Below are positions 10,862 through 22,174 of a stretch of 64,000 bases of DNA, in pieces (positions within the stretch are counted from its first letter, which is position 1; each line of letters begins with the position of its first letter). The translations under genes were made by a program, and so were the position numbers. The stretch is taken from positions 16,435,001-16,499,000 of the forward strand of contig CM073593.1 in NCBI GenBank assembly GCA_037074705.1, read 5' to 3'. The notes under the pieces are model-generated. The model saw only the letters and a program-made list of their open reading frames with translations. It did not search any database and had not been told where the DNA came from. Origin of the DNA: Zhengitettix transpicula (taxonomy: Eukaryota > Arthropoda > Insecta > Orthoptera > Tetrigidae).

Positions 10862-12146
10862 CAACTGTGATCAAAAAGTAAGGTGAAATAGTAATTTAAA
10901 ACTATTAGGAAGGCAGGTAATTTTTTTTCCTAGGTTGGTAGAACTGTCTATAATATTTACCAAGCGTCTGTTTGTTAAAAGGTTTAACTATCTCCGAGTT
11001 ACACGTGTTTTTTTAAACAACCAAAAGTGAATTTTTCGATTTTTGCAATTGGTGATTTTGTTGAGTAAAGAACTTGCATCAAATTTTGTTTTCGGAACGA
11101 ACATTCTTGTGCGGACACGTTGAAAAAGTTGCGGAAGGCCTTTGGTGATCAAACTATGGCACAAACAAACGTTTATAAGTGATACGAGTTCAAAGAGGGC
11201 CGAGAACGCGTTGAAGACGAACCGCGCTCTGGACGACCATCAACGAGGGCCACGTCTAAAAAAATCAAAGATTTGGTGCTTTAAAGTCGTCGATGGACAA
11301 TTATAGATCTCGCTGATAGTGTTGGAATATCATTTGGCTCAACCCAAACCATTTTGAAGAAAGTTTTGTCTCTCAAACTCGTCAAGTCTCGATTGGTGCC
11401 AAAATCGCTCAATTTTTTGGAAAACAAAGCGTCGCGTTGATGTGTGTGAAACTTTGCTGTCTGACTATCAGAACCACTTGAAATGCATCATTACTGGAGA
11501 CGAGACTTGGATTTACGCATACGACCCTGAAACCACCGACCAATCCAGCGAATATCGCGCAAAAGGTGAAGCAAGACCGAAAAGACCACGGCAAAGTCGA
11601 TCGAAGATCAAGGTCATGTAGACAGTTTTCTTTGATTATCGTGGTGTGGTGCACTATGAATTCCTTCCGCCGGGTCAAACTGTCAACAAAGAATAATATT
11701 TGAGCGTTATGCGTCGTTTTCGTGAAGCTATTCGACTGAAACGGCCGGAATTATGGGCGAACAACTCTTGGTTCCTTCATCACGATAATGCACCATGTCA
11801 TACTGCATTGGTTCTTCGCGACTTTTTTGCCAAAAACTCGACTCATATCGTTTCTCAACCACCGTATTCGCCTGATTTGGCTCCGTGTGACTTCTGGCTA
11901 TTCAGCAAACTCAAACGACCAATGCGGGGACGCCGTTTTGACACGATTAAAGAGATAAAAACCGAATCGAAGAAGGTCTTGAAGCTATACAAGACTATTG
12001 CGACTGTTTCGAAGACTGGAAAAAGCGTTGGAAAAGTTCGTTTTATCGGACGGGGATTACTTTGAAGGGGATGAAATTGATTTGGAAGAATAAATAAAGA
12101 ATTTATACTGTATAAATAAATTCACCTTACGTTTTGTTCACAGTGG
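10862..12146 (+). mobile_element. Full-length mariner element (inactive)
   Basis: The element is 1285 bp, the normal size for mariner. Its terminal repeats start CAACTGTGATCAAAAAG at 10862 and, read from the other strand, CCACTGTGAACAAAACG from 12146. They match at 23 of 26 positions, and both finish with TAAGGTGAA. TA dinucleotides at 10860-10861 and 12147-12148 are the target duplication. The interior carries a broken D,D34D transposase, annotated separately. The end-to-end preservation suggests a fairly recent insertion that has since collected point mutations and small indels. Confidence 0.9.
11063..12110 (+). pseudogene. Mariner transposase, D,D34D type, broken
   Basis: The DNA-cleaving enzyme of the surrounding mariner. 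The N-terminal frame carries CADTLKKLRKAFGD near 11108-11148 and EDEPRSGRPST near 11211-11250, both typical of the helix-turn-helix half. The catalytic residues are recognisable: aspartate in TGDETWIY (codon 11499-11501), aspartate in HHDNAPCHT (11784-11786) and aspartate in LAPCDFW (11889-11891). The last two are separated by exactly 34 residues, and YSPDLAPCDFW is the mariner signature. In-frame stops occur at 11282-11284, 11619-11621 and 11694-11696. The frame shifts near 11414-11430, beside a T-run, and again in the C-terminus near 12010-12050. The protein cannot be made. The longest surviving frame is 11700-12065. Confidence 0.9.
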
Positions 12147-12148
12147 TA

Positions 12149-13139
12149 TACTAAAATATTCAATATCTTACAGAAGTATTGTAACGTCACAAATGATATC
12201 ACATTGCGACTTCTGCGGTTTGCTAGTCACGATAACAAGAGCAATTATTTCTGGGGGAGTAGAGTGTACGTCACATTTTTTGGCGACCCAATTTAGTGTC
12301 CTTCCTTGCATGTGCTAACCCTTTCCCTTCCCCCGCATTGGACAGTTTTTATTCTGCACTCAATCTGCGCCTAACGCCATCAATGCAGACGCGTGATACA
12401 GTAGTATCGGAAAATTATTTTGGTGCTGAGCTGATCCTTTCTGACATAGAAGCGTCCTGTCTTATTTTTGTGTATGTACAGGGCATCGCGTATTGAAAAC
12501 AATAGTCCGAATACACCACTTCCATGTGATGACCTTGTCCGATCACCCCCTGTCGTTCCGGGAACAGACTCAAATCCTTCTACAGACCCTCCCTGCTGCC
12601 TCCCATCATAAACACCCGAGTCTGAAACCTTTCTTAAACATTCACCTGCAGAAAACCGAGATTACTCCATCTAAGACTGAAGTTAAGCGAATAAGTTAGA
12701 GTGTACCGCCTCCCATGCATGCGCTGTGAATAATTTTCTACCCTGAAGAAGAACAGAGTTTCATTAACGTTCGAAACGTTGGATGTCTTGATTAAATTTT
12801 ATATAGCTTCTGTGTTTTACATTATATTCCTCTTATTTCTCTTGTTTCGCAATTCTTCTTGCTATATCTTCGTCTTTGACCTGTCACATCCATCTCATCT
12901 ATTCCTCTTCTTAGCTTTCTCTTCGCAAAAAAAAAATACCAACTAGGCAATGGAAAACCCGGCAGCATCTACTAATTATTTTAAGAAGATTAAATTAAAT
13001 TTAGCTGGAAGTTTAGCGGACAGTAATATTTTTGTAGGTTAATGAAAATGAATTTACGATGTAAGAGAAAATTCTGCTAAGTATTCAATAAAATAAGTAT
13101 CCTTTTCCAAGGGAAATTAATTTCTCATTTCTGAAATTG
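12149..13139. other. Unassigned
   Basis: No gene recognised. At about 12738-12785 there is a GTTCGAAACGTTGG-type word after CTGAAGAAGA, a texture often seen at the 3' ends of retroelements. It is too short to classify. Confidence 0.35.
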
Positions 13140-13580
13140 ATGAATTGTTGATTTTTTCCTTGGCACGCGAGTGACAGTCTCTCCGAGGCCTGTCAGTTGC
13201 TTAATTGGCGTAACGGTACAGCCGCTATGCATGCAAATAACTACACTAATGCTGGATAACCGGATTACGCCCGGCCGCTCATTGAAACTTTGTAGACAAG
13301 ATTGCGATATCCGACAGATGGCAGGTGGAGGAGATGCTCTTGAAAATGGTCCATACGGAAATTAGTCTGATTTGTGTCAGCAGCGCATGAATATTCAACT
13401 CTGTCGCCCTCGTTAGAAAGCTTGTGTGATGCCTAATTCCAAAGACAGAGAAGGGAGAGGGGTAATTGATGTTATAATCGACTTCGCTCGTTCGGAATAA
13501 GCACTTTAACTCCCAGTGGGAATATCCGGCCCTCAAACTGACATCTATTTCGGAAATAATTCCGGAAATTTTCTGTTCCA
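13140..13580. other. Candidate conserved regulatory element
   Basis: A non-repetitive stretch of higher complexity and GC than its flanks. It has a perfect POU octamer ATGCAAAT at 13231-13238, adjacent E-box words CAGATG (13315-13320) and CAGGTG (13322-13327), and a CTTAATTGG word at about 13200-13208. Frames on both strands are short and show no known domain. A regulatory role is inferred from composition and motifs alone. Confidence 0.25.
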
Positions 13581-13720
13581 CAGCCGTTTACAGTTTCAAA
13601 TATAACATACAATAATTACATTATTTGTCATTTATGAAGAGGTTTGATTACAGCCCTTTACAGTTTTAAATATAACATACAATAATTACATTATTTGTCA
13701 TTTATGGAGAGGTTTGATTA
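13581..13720. repeat. 70-bp tandem duplication
   Basis: Two consecutive 70-bp units, 13581-13650 and 13651-13720, differ at only about three positions. Each starts CAGCC and ends GGTTTGATTA. The near identity indicates a recent local duplication. Confidence 0.9.
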
Positions 13721-13787
13721 CAGGGGTGGCAGAAATCAAAGACACTACAAAGTATATGCGAAAGTTTTAGATATTTCATTTTACAAC

Positions 13788-14238
13788 TAATAAATAAAGT
13801 ACACTTTTTTATATGTGTATGTGATTGTTTGTATGTTCTGCATACAAATCTACACCCGAGGAGTAAAATGGACCATATTCCGTACACGTGTTCCTTTTAA
13901 ACCGGAAACAAACACTGTGGGGGTATGACACCTCGACTACCCCAGGGGTGGGGGTGAAAATTTACATGCTCAAACGGTCCATATAATTAAGCCTTTCGAG
14001 AGAGTGCGTGTATTTTTGACTGTATTTAAGAACCGAGTATATCTTTTCAAGAGAATATTTAATAATATTCGGTATCGTGAGTATTTATGCTTCTCTAAAG
14101 ACACTGATAGATTCTGATGTACTTAGCATTCCCTCTGCATAGGAGGGTTAAATAACTTCTTGACTAATATATTAATGTGAAATTAAATACCTTTTTTTGG
14201 TATAAATACCCGTAGAATGACGTGTACCCAGTTAGTAT
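13788..14238 (-). repeat. R2 dispersed repeat, tail type B, shortened
   Basis: On the minus strand it ends in the tail words CTCGGGTGTAGATTTGTATG (13839-13858) and AACATACAAACA. The TTCCGGTTTAAA block and a run of Cs near 13940 also match the other type B copies. The head survives only as an ACTAACTGGGTACACG word near 14222-14237. The middle appears deleted. Confidence 0.5.
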
Positions 14239-14854
14239 ACTATAAAATTTAATAAATAAGTATAAATATCTTAAATATACATATATGTAGCATTTAATAT
14301 CCAGAACTATTTTATAATAATTGAAAATCTCGAAACAATTATCCGTGTTTTTAATTTATTTTAAAACGATGAATAGTTTCTGAGCAATAAATATTTCCCA
14401 AAGAAGATAACCAAATGTTTTGTGAACCCTGCTACAACCCTTATATGAAAAAAACTGACTGAGTAAAATTTCAACGTAGAGCCGAAACTGTTGATGCTAG
14501 AAAGGTATTTAAAGATTTTTATTTCTTGATGTGCATTCACTAAGAAAATAAAGTAAAGATAGACAAACTAAAGTAAACAAAAAAGTGAACAAAAAAATAA
14601 TTTGGTTAGTTGTTCGATTTTTTAAATTGTGTAATTAATGTATTTATTAATCAAAAATATACATACATCCTGTGTATGATAATATTTGAAGAAGATACGA
14701 ACGCGTATAGAAATGTCCTTACGAAATAAATAAAGAATATAGCGACTGAATAAGGTCAACAATTTATCAGTATATAAATATTTTAAAAATTCGGTGCCTG
14801 AAAAGCGACCCTTTGAACATCGATGACCGTTTAACTCTAGGTGTCATTATGCCC
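14239..14854. other. Unassigned AT-rich DNA
   Basis: No gene or repeat recognised. Confidence 0.4.
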
Positions 14855-14955
14855 AAACATCGCGATCGCGGTGCCACCGCACTCTCACCAACACAAGTGG
14901 AATGTGATATGTCGTAAGTTATATTTAATATTCTGTGCGTAACTATATTTGCATA
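14855..14955 (+). repeat. R3 dispersed repeat, copy 1
   Basis: Contains CGCGATCGCGGTGCCACCGC, then an ACAAGTGGAAT block and a TTAATATTCTGTGCG block. All three recur in the same order and strand at 16627-16720 with moderate divergence. Neither copy shows coding sequence or clear termini. Confidence 0.55.
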
Positions 14956-16626
14956 TGCTAACGCATTTCTTCTCTAAATTGATATGTTGAATCAATAAAA
15001 TGCAAAAGACAATCTTCATCATTTTTCTGCACTGTAAAATTTACTTGTATTATTTTTGTGTATAATATAATAAATTTTACTTCTTTTAAGTCCCGATTTT
15101 CGAAAAAAATAATATTTCAACTTTATAAGCGACGCGGAATATGCTTCCTACCAAAATTTCATTTTATCTATCATATAAATATGTGTAACTGTAACATAAA
15201 AAATAAATGTAGTAAGGCTCTGCAGTTTTACAATTAACAAATCAAGTGTGCTTTAAAAGGATTTAAAACATATTATCAATTTTAAACTTCCCGTTACTTA
15301 ATGCTTATATATGAAATTATTTTCGGATACCTTTGTTTCTTGATTGTTAATTTGTATTGTGTACTTAGGTTTTTTTCAACCTTAATGAAGAGAAAAATTA
15401 AAGTTGAAACATACGTTTTTGTTCCAAATACCTGAACATTGACAAAATATAACATAATATTTTTTTTAACTTTTTCACCTTTTAAACTCGATCCCAGCAA
15501 TTAATTACATTACGTTAGTTTTCTTTTAGGAATAATCGTAGTGAAGAACACGTTATCACCTAGTAAATTATTCATTCGCGCGTCGAACGATGTTGAGATC
15601 ACAGACTATATTAATAGTAAGTCAAATTTTGTGTATTTACCAGATTTCTCGCGATCAATGGCAGTGTACAGCTCCTGAGGTTTAAAATCAAATTGGAGAC
15701 GTTATCTGGAAAAAGAAATAGAACATTAATATACGATTCGGAATTCCGAAATATTTTACATGTGCATTTAAAATTACTAACAGTGTTTGTTTCAGGAGTT
15801 CGAAAGAAATTCGTGTACGAAATATACTCAAATTTTCTCCATGTATGCAAAACATACACACACACACACATGCAAGAAATTTTATCGAATGTAAGTGCCC
15901 GAGTTTTCCACCATAATTAACGAAACTGCTACATTCATTCTATTCAACCTGTGGCAAGACTCTACTAATTTAATATTTTATTCATTCGCCGCTTTTTATT
16001 TTTCTTCAGCTGACACGTGCTTGACCGACAGCGCCAATGACTTTAAGAGCCTACCTGTCCTTGACTGGGTGTCAAGACCCTGTCAAACAACTCTCAATAC
16101 CAAACACTCAGTAAGACAACGGTAAAATGTAAATTATTTCTGCATAATTCATTTCTTTCTTTGTTTCACAGTCTATTTGATTAGATGGGAGACGTTTCGG
16201 AGGAAAAATGACATTGATTTAAGAAGTAATTCATCTATCGTTGCGATAATCCCTTAATGAAAGAAGGTGTTATATTATAGTCTTTACTTTTTATTTCGAA
16301 ATGGTGGATAGACAAACTCTTGTATTTTCCAAGATTTACAATAATATTTGCGCACCAAATAATCATATTCGTAAAAAAAAAAGACACGGAAACGTACAGT
16401 AATCTGTAACTCCTTTGTTAATCGTGGTAAGCACTGTATTTTAAGTTTTTTGTTTCATTTTTATACATCAGGTAGAAGAGCCATCTTTGACACATAAAAA
16501 TTAATCAAACTTTAAGTCTCATTATTTATGCTTCATGAGTTTTACTGTTGCCAAGCACTATGTAGTGTCAATGAACAAGTATAAAAATTTCTGGATTTCA
16601 TTCTGGCTACATTTTTTTAATTCAAG
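14956..16626. other. Unassigned AT-rich DNA
   Basis: Small frames only, without known motifs. A short (CA)n run lies at about 15857-15869. Confidence 0.4.
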
Positions 16627-16720
16627 GAACGCGATCGCGGTGCCACCAGCCTCTCTCCTCAAAACAAGTGGAATCTGAAGTAACACGTGCTATACTTAAA
16701 TATTCTGTGCGCAACGAAAT
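16627..16720 (+). repeat. R3 dispersed repeat, copy 2
   Basis: Matches the copy at 14.86 kb through CGCGATCGCGGTGCCACC, the ACAAGTGGAAT block and TTAAATATTCTGTGCG, with small indels. Confidence 0.55.
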
Positions 16721-17309
16721 TTTTACGTTATATTTTTTGAAAATCAATGTAATATTTATTTAGCAATTATTAGTAGCACAACTACGCAGGCCCAGAATTC
16801 CATACCTTATTAGTTATAATCGAAGCCAAATCCCCCATAAAATAAATTCATTATCCGACTCCCGTGAAACTAATTTGTGGGTTATACAGTGCGTCCGGAA
16901 CGTCGCTGTGCACAGGACTTTGACCTAATAATGTAGATGTACGTTTGAAGTTCGACACAAAGTTTGAAGAACTGTTTTTTTCATAGATACGAACAGCAAC
17001 TTTCCTAACACACTGTATTTATTGTACAATTATAATGTTAATATGTTAGTGGGGGTGCTTAAACAGTAAATTACGCTAATATTCTCTGACATATTTTTAA
17101 TTATTTATATTAACGTCTTCGGTCAAAAAAAAGCTTTTCTAATTACTCATGTTTAGCGCGCATTTATATTATGCAATAATTCAGCGAAATATCTTTTATA
17201 AATAATTGAGACTACCCAAATATTGCGGACGCTGTGCTAAATGAAAATCTTTTTCGCAATATTTGACGATCCACCTACGTTCATCTGTGGCAGGATTCCC
17301 TATTTATTA
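16721..17309. other. Unassigned
   Basis: No gene or repeat recognised. Confidence 0.35.
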
Positions 17310-17800
17310 AATTATCCACCCCGCGCCTCCGAGCAGCTATATAGGAAATTGGCCATCTAGATTCCCACTCACCCCATTTTCCGGCTACAGAAACGCTGCA
17401 AGATTTCATTAATTGCCCTCGCTTTAGTGGCTTAGAAATCTCGTTACTCATCGAGTTGTAATCAAATGGATATAAAATTAATGCGCCTCCAGCAATTTAT
17501 CCGATAATTGTTGGCTAATTGCGTAGTAATTTGGAAAGGAGGCTACCATTCATTTCAATGACTTTTCGTCTTTACGAACTCAAACCGACATAATCTTTCG
17601 CATTACCTACTAATACAACGAAAAGGGTTGAATTACGCGCTGATAAGAACGCTTGAGTGGTAGGGAAGTAATTTGTGCTAATCTTTATATTAAAACAGAA
17701 TCGTATTCTCTGAACCATTGCAACTGGTAATTAAAAGAACCGGTCTATAGCGGAGGTGACCAAATTAACCGGTAACAATTCATCGATTAGCGGTGTTAAA
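17310..17800. other. Candidate conserved regulatory element
   Basis: Non-repetitive and rich in homeodomain-type words: TTAATTG at 17409-17415, ATAATTG at 17504-17510, CTAATTG at 17516-17522, and further AATTA-type words. No long frame. The texture is like insect developmental enhancers, but conservation is untested here. Confidence 0.25.
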
Positions 17801-18249
17801 ATACGAGCAATTATGTCACTACTTTTTATCGTTAAATTAAAATACGTCGTCTATAATTGATTTCCCCTACAGTGCGCATCTGAAGTATCCTATGTACAAA
17901 AATAGATACGAAATATCAAAGGAATATTTTGCTTAAATGAATTTCTGAAACAAGTTGTTTGAAATAATTAATTTGAGATGGCTTAATTTGCACAGCGAAC
18001 AGTTTCGCGCCGCACCATGTCCCAATTACTCATGTCTTTGAATCAGTTTTCGACAAATTCCACACAAACATCACAGCTGTTATTTTCCATGTTCACAGAA
18101 AATTTCTCTTTCGTCCTGACAATTTTCTTCTCGTCCTATACCCTGAGTTTGAACAGTTCTACAACAACTCACAATTTTTTTTTCAAAATTTCGACCATCA
18201 GGTTATTTGGTTTCCGACTTAAGATTATAAACAAATAAAGTTTGAAGTA
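17801..18249. other. Unassigned
   Basis: One 73-codon plus-strand frame at 18017-18238, rich in serine, threonine and phenylalanine. No known motif; probably chance. Confidence 0.35.
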
Positions 18250-18480
18250 GCCATTAAACAAACAAGATTAAGTGAAAAAAATCGTTTCTGTGAATATTGT
18301 TCCTTTGATCAGGGACGAACACAGAAATACCGTTCTGAACGGCATGATGAACCACCCAGGTGAGGTATGCTAAAGAAAATACAGTAAATAAAGTATGAGG
18401 ATGGAATAATGTCGAACGGACCAGGAATCGATACCGGGACCACCCGCTTACGGCCTGACGTTTGTGGAAGATTTCCAAAA
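18250..18480 (-). repeat. Possible tRNA-derived SINE, degenerate
   Basis: On the minus strand a tRNA-like core reads through GTCAGGCCGTAAGCGG and GGTCCCGGTATCGATTCC. The second resembles a pol III B-box (GGTTCGATTCC) with one extra base, at plus-strand positions 18424-18435. No A-tail or target duplication was found, so boundaries are approximate. Confidence 0.35.
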
Positions 18481-18952
18481 AACCTTTGATCAATTTACAT
18501 AAAGTCCGTTCACATTCGCACCGGATCTGGAGTCGACAGGGATAGGTCAGCGGGAGGTCCGCAGATTGTTCCTTATCCGGTCGACATTTTTCTATCGTCA
18601 TACGTTACGGCCTGATGCTTGTGAAAGCTTCACTATATTCCTGAACTAAAAACTAAGAAGTTAGTTTAACCACTGTTAATCGTTGAGTTTCATAGTATCG
18701 ATTTTTACGTTAACTGCACTGACGTAAGATTTAATATAAAATATTTCCGATATAAATCTAGGTGACTACGTCTAAAATCTTAGCATTTTGTCAATCAAGG
18801 CGATGTTATAAAATTAACGAAATGTTTGCAAACGGCAGATTGGTTACCAACGTGGAGCTTGATATAGGACTCGTATTTTTAGAACAGAGCAAGCCAAATA
18901 TTAATTCTGTATGTATCAAATGCGTCATTATAGTTTTTGACCAATAAAGAAA
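18481..18952. other. Unassigned
   Basis: No gene recognised. A TTACGGCCTGATGCTTGTGA word at about 18604-18623 echoes TTACGGCCTGACGTTTGTGG at about 18448-18467. Confidence 0.35.
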
Positions 18953-19085
18953 GCGTCAGAAAATTATGTTTATTCACAAAATAATTAAGTATACGGACGT
19001 TTCGTTTCTCTAGGTCCTAAAAGGGACCTTGTGACGTCAGAAAATTACGTTTGTTAACCATTAATTCAATATACGAAAGTATTAA
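18953..19085. repeat. Diverged direct repeat, period about 80 bp
   Basis: Two related units, from GCGTCAGAAAATTATGTTT (18953) and from GACGTCAGAAAATTACGTTT (19033). Each continues through an AATTAA/ATTAATT block and an ATACG block. Probably an old tandem duplication. Confidence 0.5.
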
Positions 19086-19227
19086 CATTTTTATGACCTC
19101 AAGGATCTAAAAATTAAGAAAAGTCCTTATAATAATTTTTTTGTCAATAAATGTAATTTTATAACTCGAGGATGTTTATTTTCTTATTTATTATAAATGG
19201 TACATATTTTTCATCATTACTAAAAAC
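19086..19227. other. Short AT-rich spacer
   Basis: Nothing recognised. Confidence 0.3.
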
Positions 19228-19793
19228 AAGGTGTACGAGGGCTATTCTCTTGCAGGCAGTACCTGCGAGGGATATTCTCTCGCAGGCACAAACATGTAGG
19301 AGAGACACGAAGGGGCTACCTTTGGGGATGCCTTTTCCTCTCCGTTTTTGAACTAAGGTTCCCACAAGCCGAGGCACCTCGGCCTGTTTTGAGAGGTCTA
19401 TGTTCCGGGGTCACAGACCTTGGTCATACGGCAAGAGTAGTTCACTGTTCCCATTGAAACAGTCGGCCAGCTGCCTCCTAAACTGGTCGAGGTACGAAGA
19501 AGGGAATGCTGCGTCCCCACAGAAAACTCCTCTCCCGCTATCGGAAGGGCGTGGGACAAGTACCCAATGCCCGAACTGCCTGATGCAGGGTTTGCTAGGG
19601 TTTTACCTGCATTACTTTTAGGCTAATACCGGGTAGGATCCTTATACTATAGCCCGGGGGCCCTAGTTAACTCTTGGCTACCTTCCTCTACCCTTCCGCA
19701 TCCCCCCGTTTCGGATCCCTTCCTATGCTATTAAAGGGGAGTTGCCCTAAGTGGATTACCCTCATGTAGCCTGTTACCTAAAAAATAAAAAAA
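19228..19793 (+). repeat. R1 retroposon, complete copy
   Basis: The head holds two hairpin units, a degenerate one (19232-19256) and a perfect one (CCTGCGAG and CTCGCAGG, 19262-19286). The full R1 body follows, ending in CTGTTACCTAAAAAATAAAAAAA. It is very similar to the copies at 4.56 and 52.5 kb. Short plus-strand frames inside are not conserved between copies. No clear target duplication was found. Confidence 0.75.
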
Positions 19794-21825
19794 CGGATAT
19801 GTAGATTATGAATATTTTAATTCCAAAAATTGGGCTAACTTGGGATGAAAATTTGGAATAAGGGGGAGGATATTGGTGGCGAGTTACAGTAGGGTGTAGC
19901 ATTTTTTTCAATATAACATTTATGTTGGCTAATAATTTCAATTTCTTTTCCGTCCGTCCAAAATTACCGAAGAGCGTAATTCCATCACGTATGGGTTAAC
20001 GATAATCCTGATAGTTTGATTTGTGGGTCAAAAGTGACTACGGGTCATGAGAGTTGCTATGGATGTGTTTCCAAAACGTACATGGGGAATGTAATTCGTA
20101 TTAGACTACAAACAAATTAATACCTGTCGGATCAGTTAACCGGCGATTCAATTTCCGCATTTGAGAGGATTATGGTACGGTTGGCAGGGCTTTAGACCGT
20201 AACGGAAACTGTAATAATATTTGATAATATTCGCCAGTACGATAAAATGGGCGTAGAACCGCGATTTTGTGGTTATTCCACAATAATACGTGTTTTTTGG
20301 GACTAAAGTTCACGACGGCTCGTATTTATGACTAAAATGTATTTCTAGGAAGCAAAATGAAATTTTGAATAACTAAATTCAATGGTCAAACAGTCCGAAA
20401 ATGTTTATTCATTAAGACCGTCATTAATACCATGAAATCTATCAGAATTTTCAATATCTTTGAAGAAGTTTCAGATTAAACTTATTGATCATAAAGGATT
20501 CATTTTCATTTTTCCGTTCAGAATCAAATTTAGAACTTTGATAGAATAATTAAAAATGCTTTAAATCGTCGTCCAATGGTACGGTTCAATGGTATTTTTC
20601 GGGACATCTTGAGAGGTCTTAATACAAAAATTCCATGTTCACTCTATAAATAAAAAATATTGCGCTGGCAAATACGGAGATAGATGTAGAAAGATAGTGA
20701 TTAATATTTCAATATGAATTTATGTCCAATGACTATAAATTACAATGATAAACCAATGATGTATCACCTTACATTAAACTACCCCTGTCGGAAATATGAT
20801 TTCAGCTCCTATTACATAAACTAAACGAGTATCATTCTTTTGTAATGGACCTTGTACGGTTATCCAGCAATCACGTACAAAGAGGGGGGGCAGGGAAGAA
20901 AAGGAGAAGCGAGCAACCAGTTCTTCAAAGGCTCCCCCTAGTCGCTCTGATGGGGGCCGGGGTCCTAATTGCGATAAAGCCACTGTAACTTGATAATAAC
21001 TAGTAGTCATTAATAATAAACACTTTCCCACTTTATTTCCTGCGCTACCTTATTTCCTCATTGTTAGGCAACTCTCTACCCGATTAAAAAGCAGCTCCAG
21101 TGGTTGCACTGAGAAACATGCGCTTTTATTTATGACGCTACCAATACTGAAAATTACATGCTCTTCAACAGCTTTCTCTCTGACCGCAGTCTATTACTTT
21201 CTCTTAGACTCTCTTTCAATAACTCTTTTGTTTTTAAATTATGTTTGAAATGCTTTTATTTTACTAGAAAATAGGAGACTTATTATACACCTTCTCCTTA
21301 TGAAATAAAGTATTTTTATTGGATTAGTGAAACTACATTAATAACTAACGAAACATGTGTCAAAAAGTATTAATTCAGTTAAATGATATTTTCGGTAGGT
21401 TTAAATAAATTTCTGAACGTGTAAGTAACTTCTAAGTTTTGTATTCTTACAGAACAAAAATCAACAGATTTTACCACTAAAATTAAAGGTACAAATATTT
21501 TGTTTCGCCCTGCCATCTTGACCGAATGAATTTATTCCAATAAAATTGAACATAGATCACGTAGTATTGAACGGAATAAGCAATAAAAATACTCACTAAT
21601 AAGACAGTTCAATAATTAGCCTACTTACGATAAGAAAAAAAATCTTTTAGAAGAAGCAACTATAAATTTTTGTGTATCTCAACCCATCCCTTAGCGGTTT
21701 CAATTCAATATACAGAATTGTGTCTCAAAAAAACCTTAAAATGATGGATGCCGCGTTTGGATTCTTTATGCGCGTTTTAGTTGAACTCCTAGCGAGTATC
21801 AACGTGGGTAATCACTGCTTGTGTA
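19794..21825. other. Unassigned
   Basis: No gene recognised. A less AT-rich patch at about 20780-21010 contains a G-run and an open minus-strand frame of 85 codons without known motifs. Confidence 0.35.
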
Positions 21826-22174
21826 AGGAAGTCTACGAGACCATTTCTTGCAGGTGAACCTTCCCAGAGAGCTCTGGAGGAGGCTTCCTTTGGGTGATGC
21901 CTTTTCCTCTCTCTGTTTTTTTTTAACTAAAGTTCCAACAAGCCGAGGCGACTCGACCCATGTTTTAAGAGTTGTTTGTTCCGGGGTCGCAGACTAAGAG
22001 CTGTCGATTATATCTATTGGAATAGTCGGCCAGCTGCCTCCTAAACTGGTCGAGGCACGAAGAAGGAAATTATGCGTCCCCACAGCAAACCCCTCTCCCG
22101 CCATCATAAGGGCGTGGGACAAGTACCCAATGGCCGACCTACCTGATGCAGGTTTTTCTAGGGTTTTCGCTGCA
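21826..22174 (+). repeat. R1 retroposon, 3'-truncated and diverged
   Basis: It starts with GGAAGTCTACGAG, matching the GAAGTCTAAGG start of the copy at 52.5 kb, so the 5' end is intact although the hairpin is eroded (TTGCAGG remains). The body matches R1 up to TAGGGTTTTCGCTGCAT, then the sequence departs with no A-tail. This copy supports the same 5' boundary as the complete ones. Confidence 0.7.

Noticed and set aside
19232..19286. Tandem hairpin units as a CRISPR array
   Set aside because: Only one or two units with a 5-base spacer at the head of a dispersed retroposon in eukaryotic DNA; no array and no cas genes.
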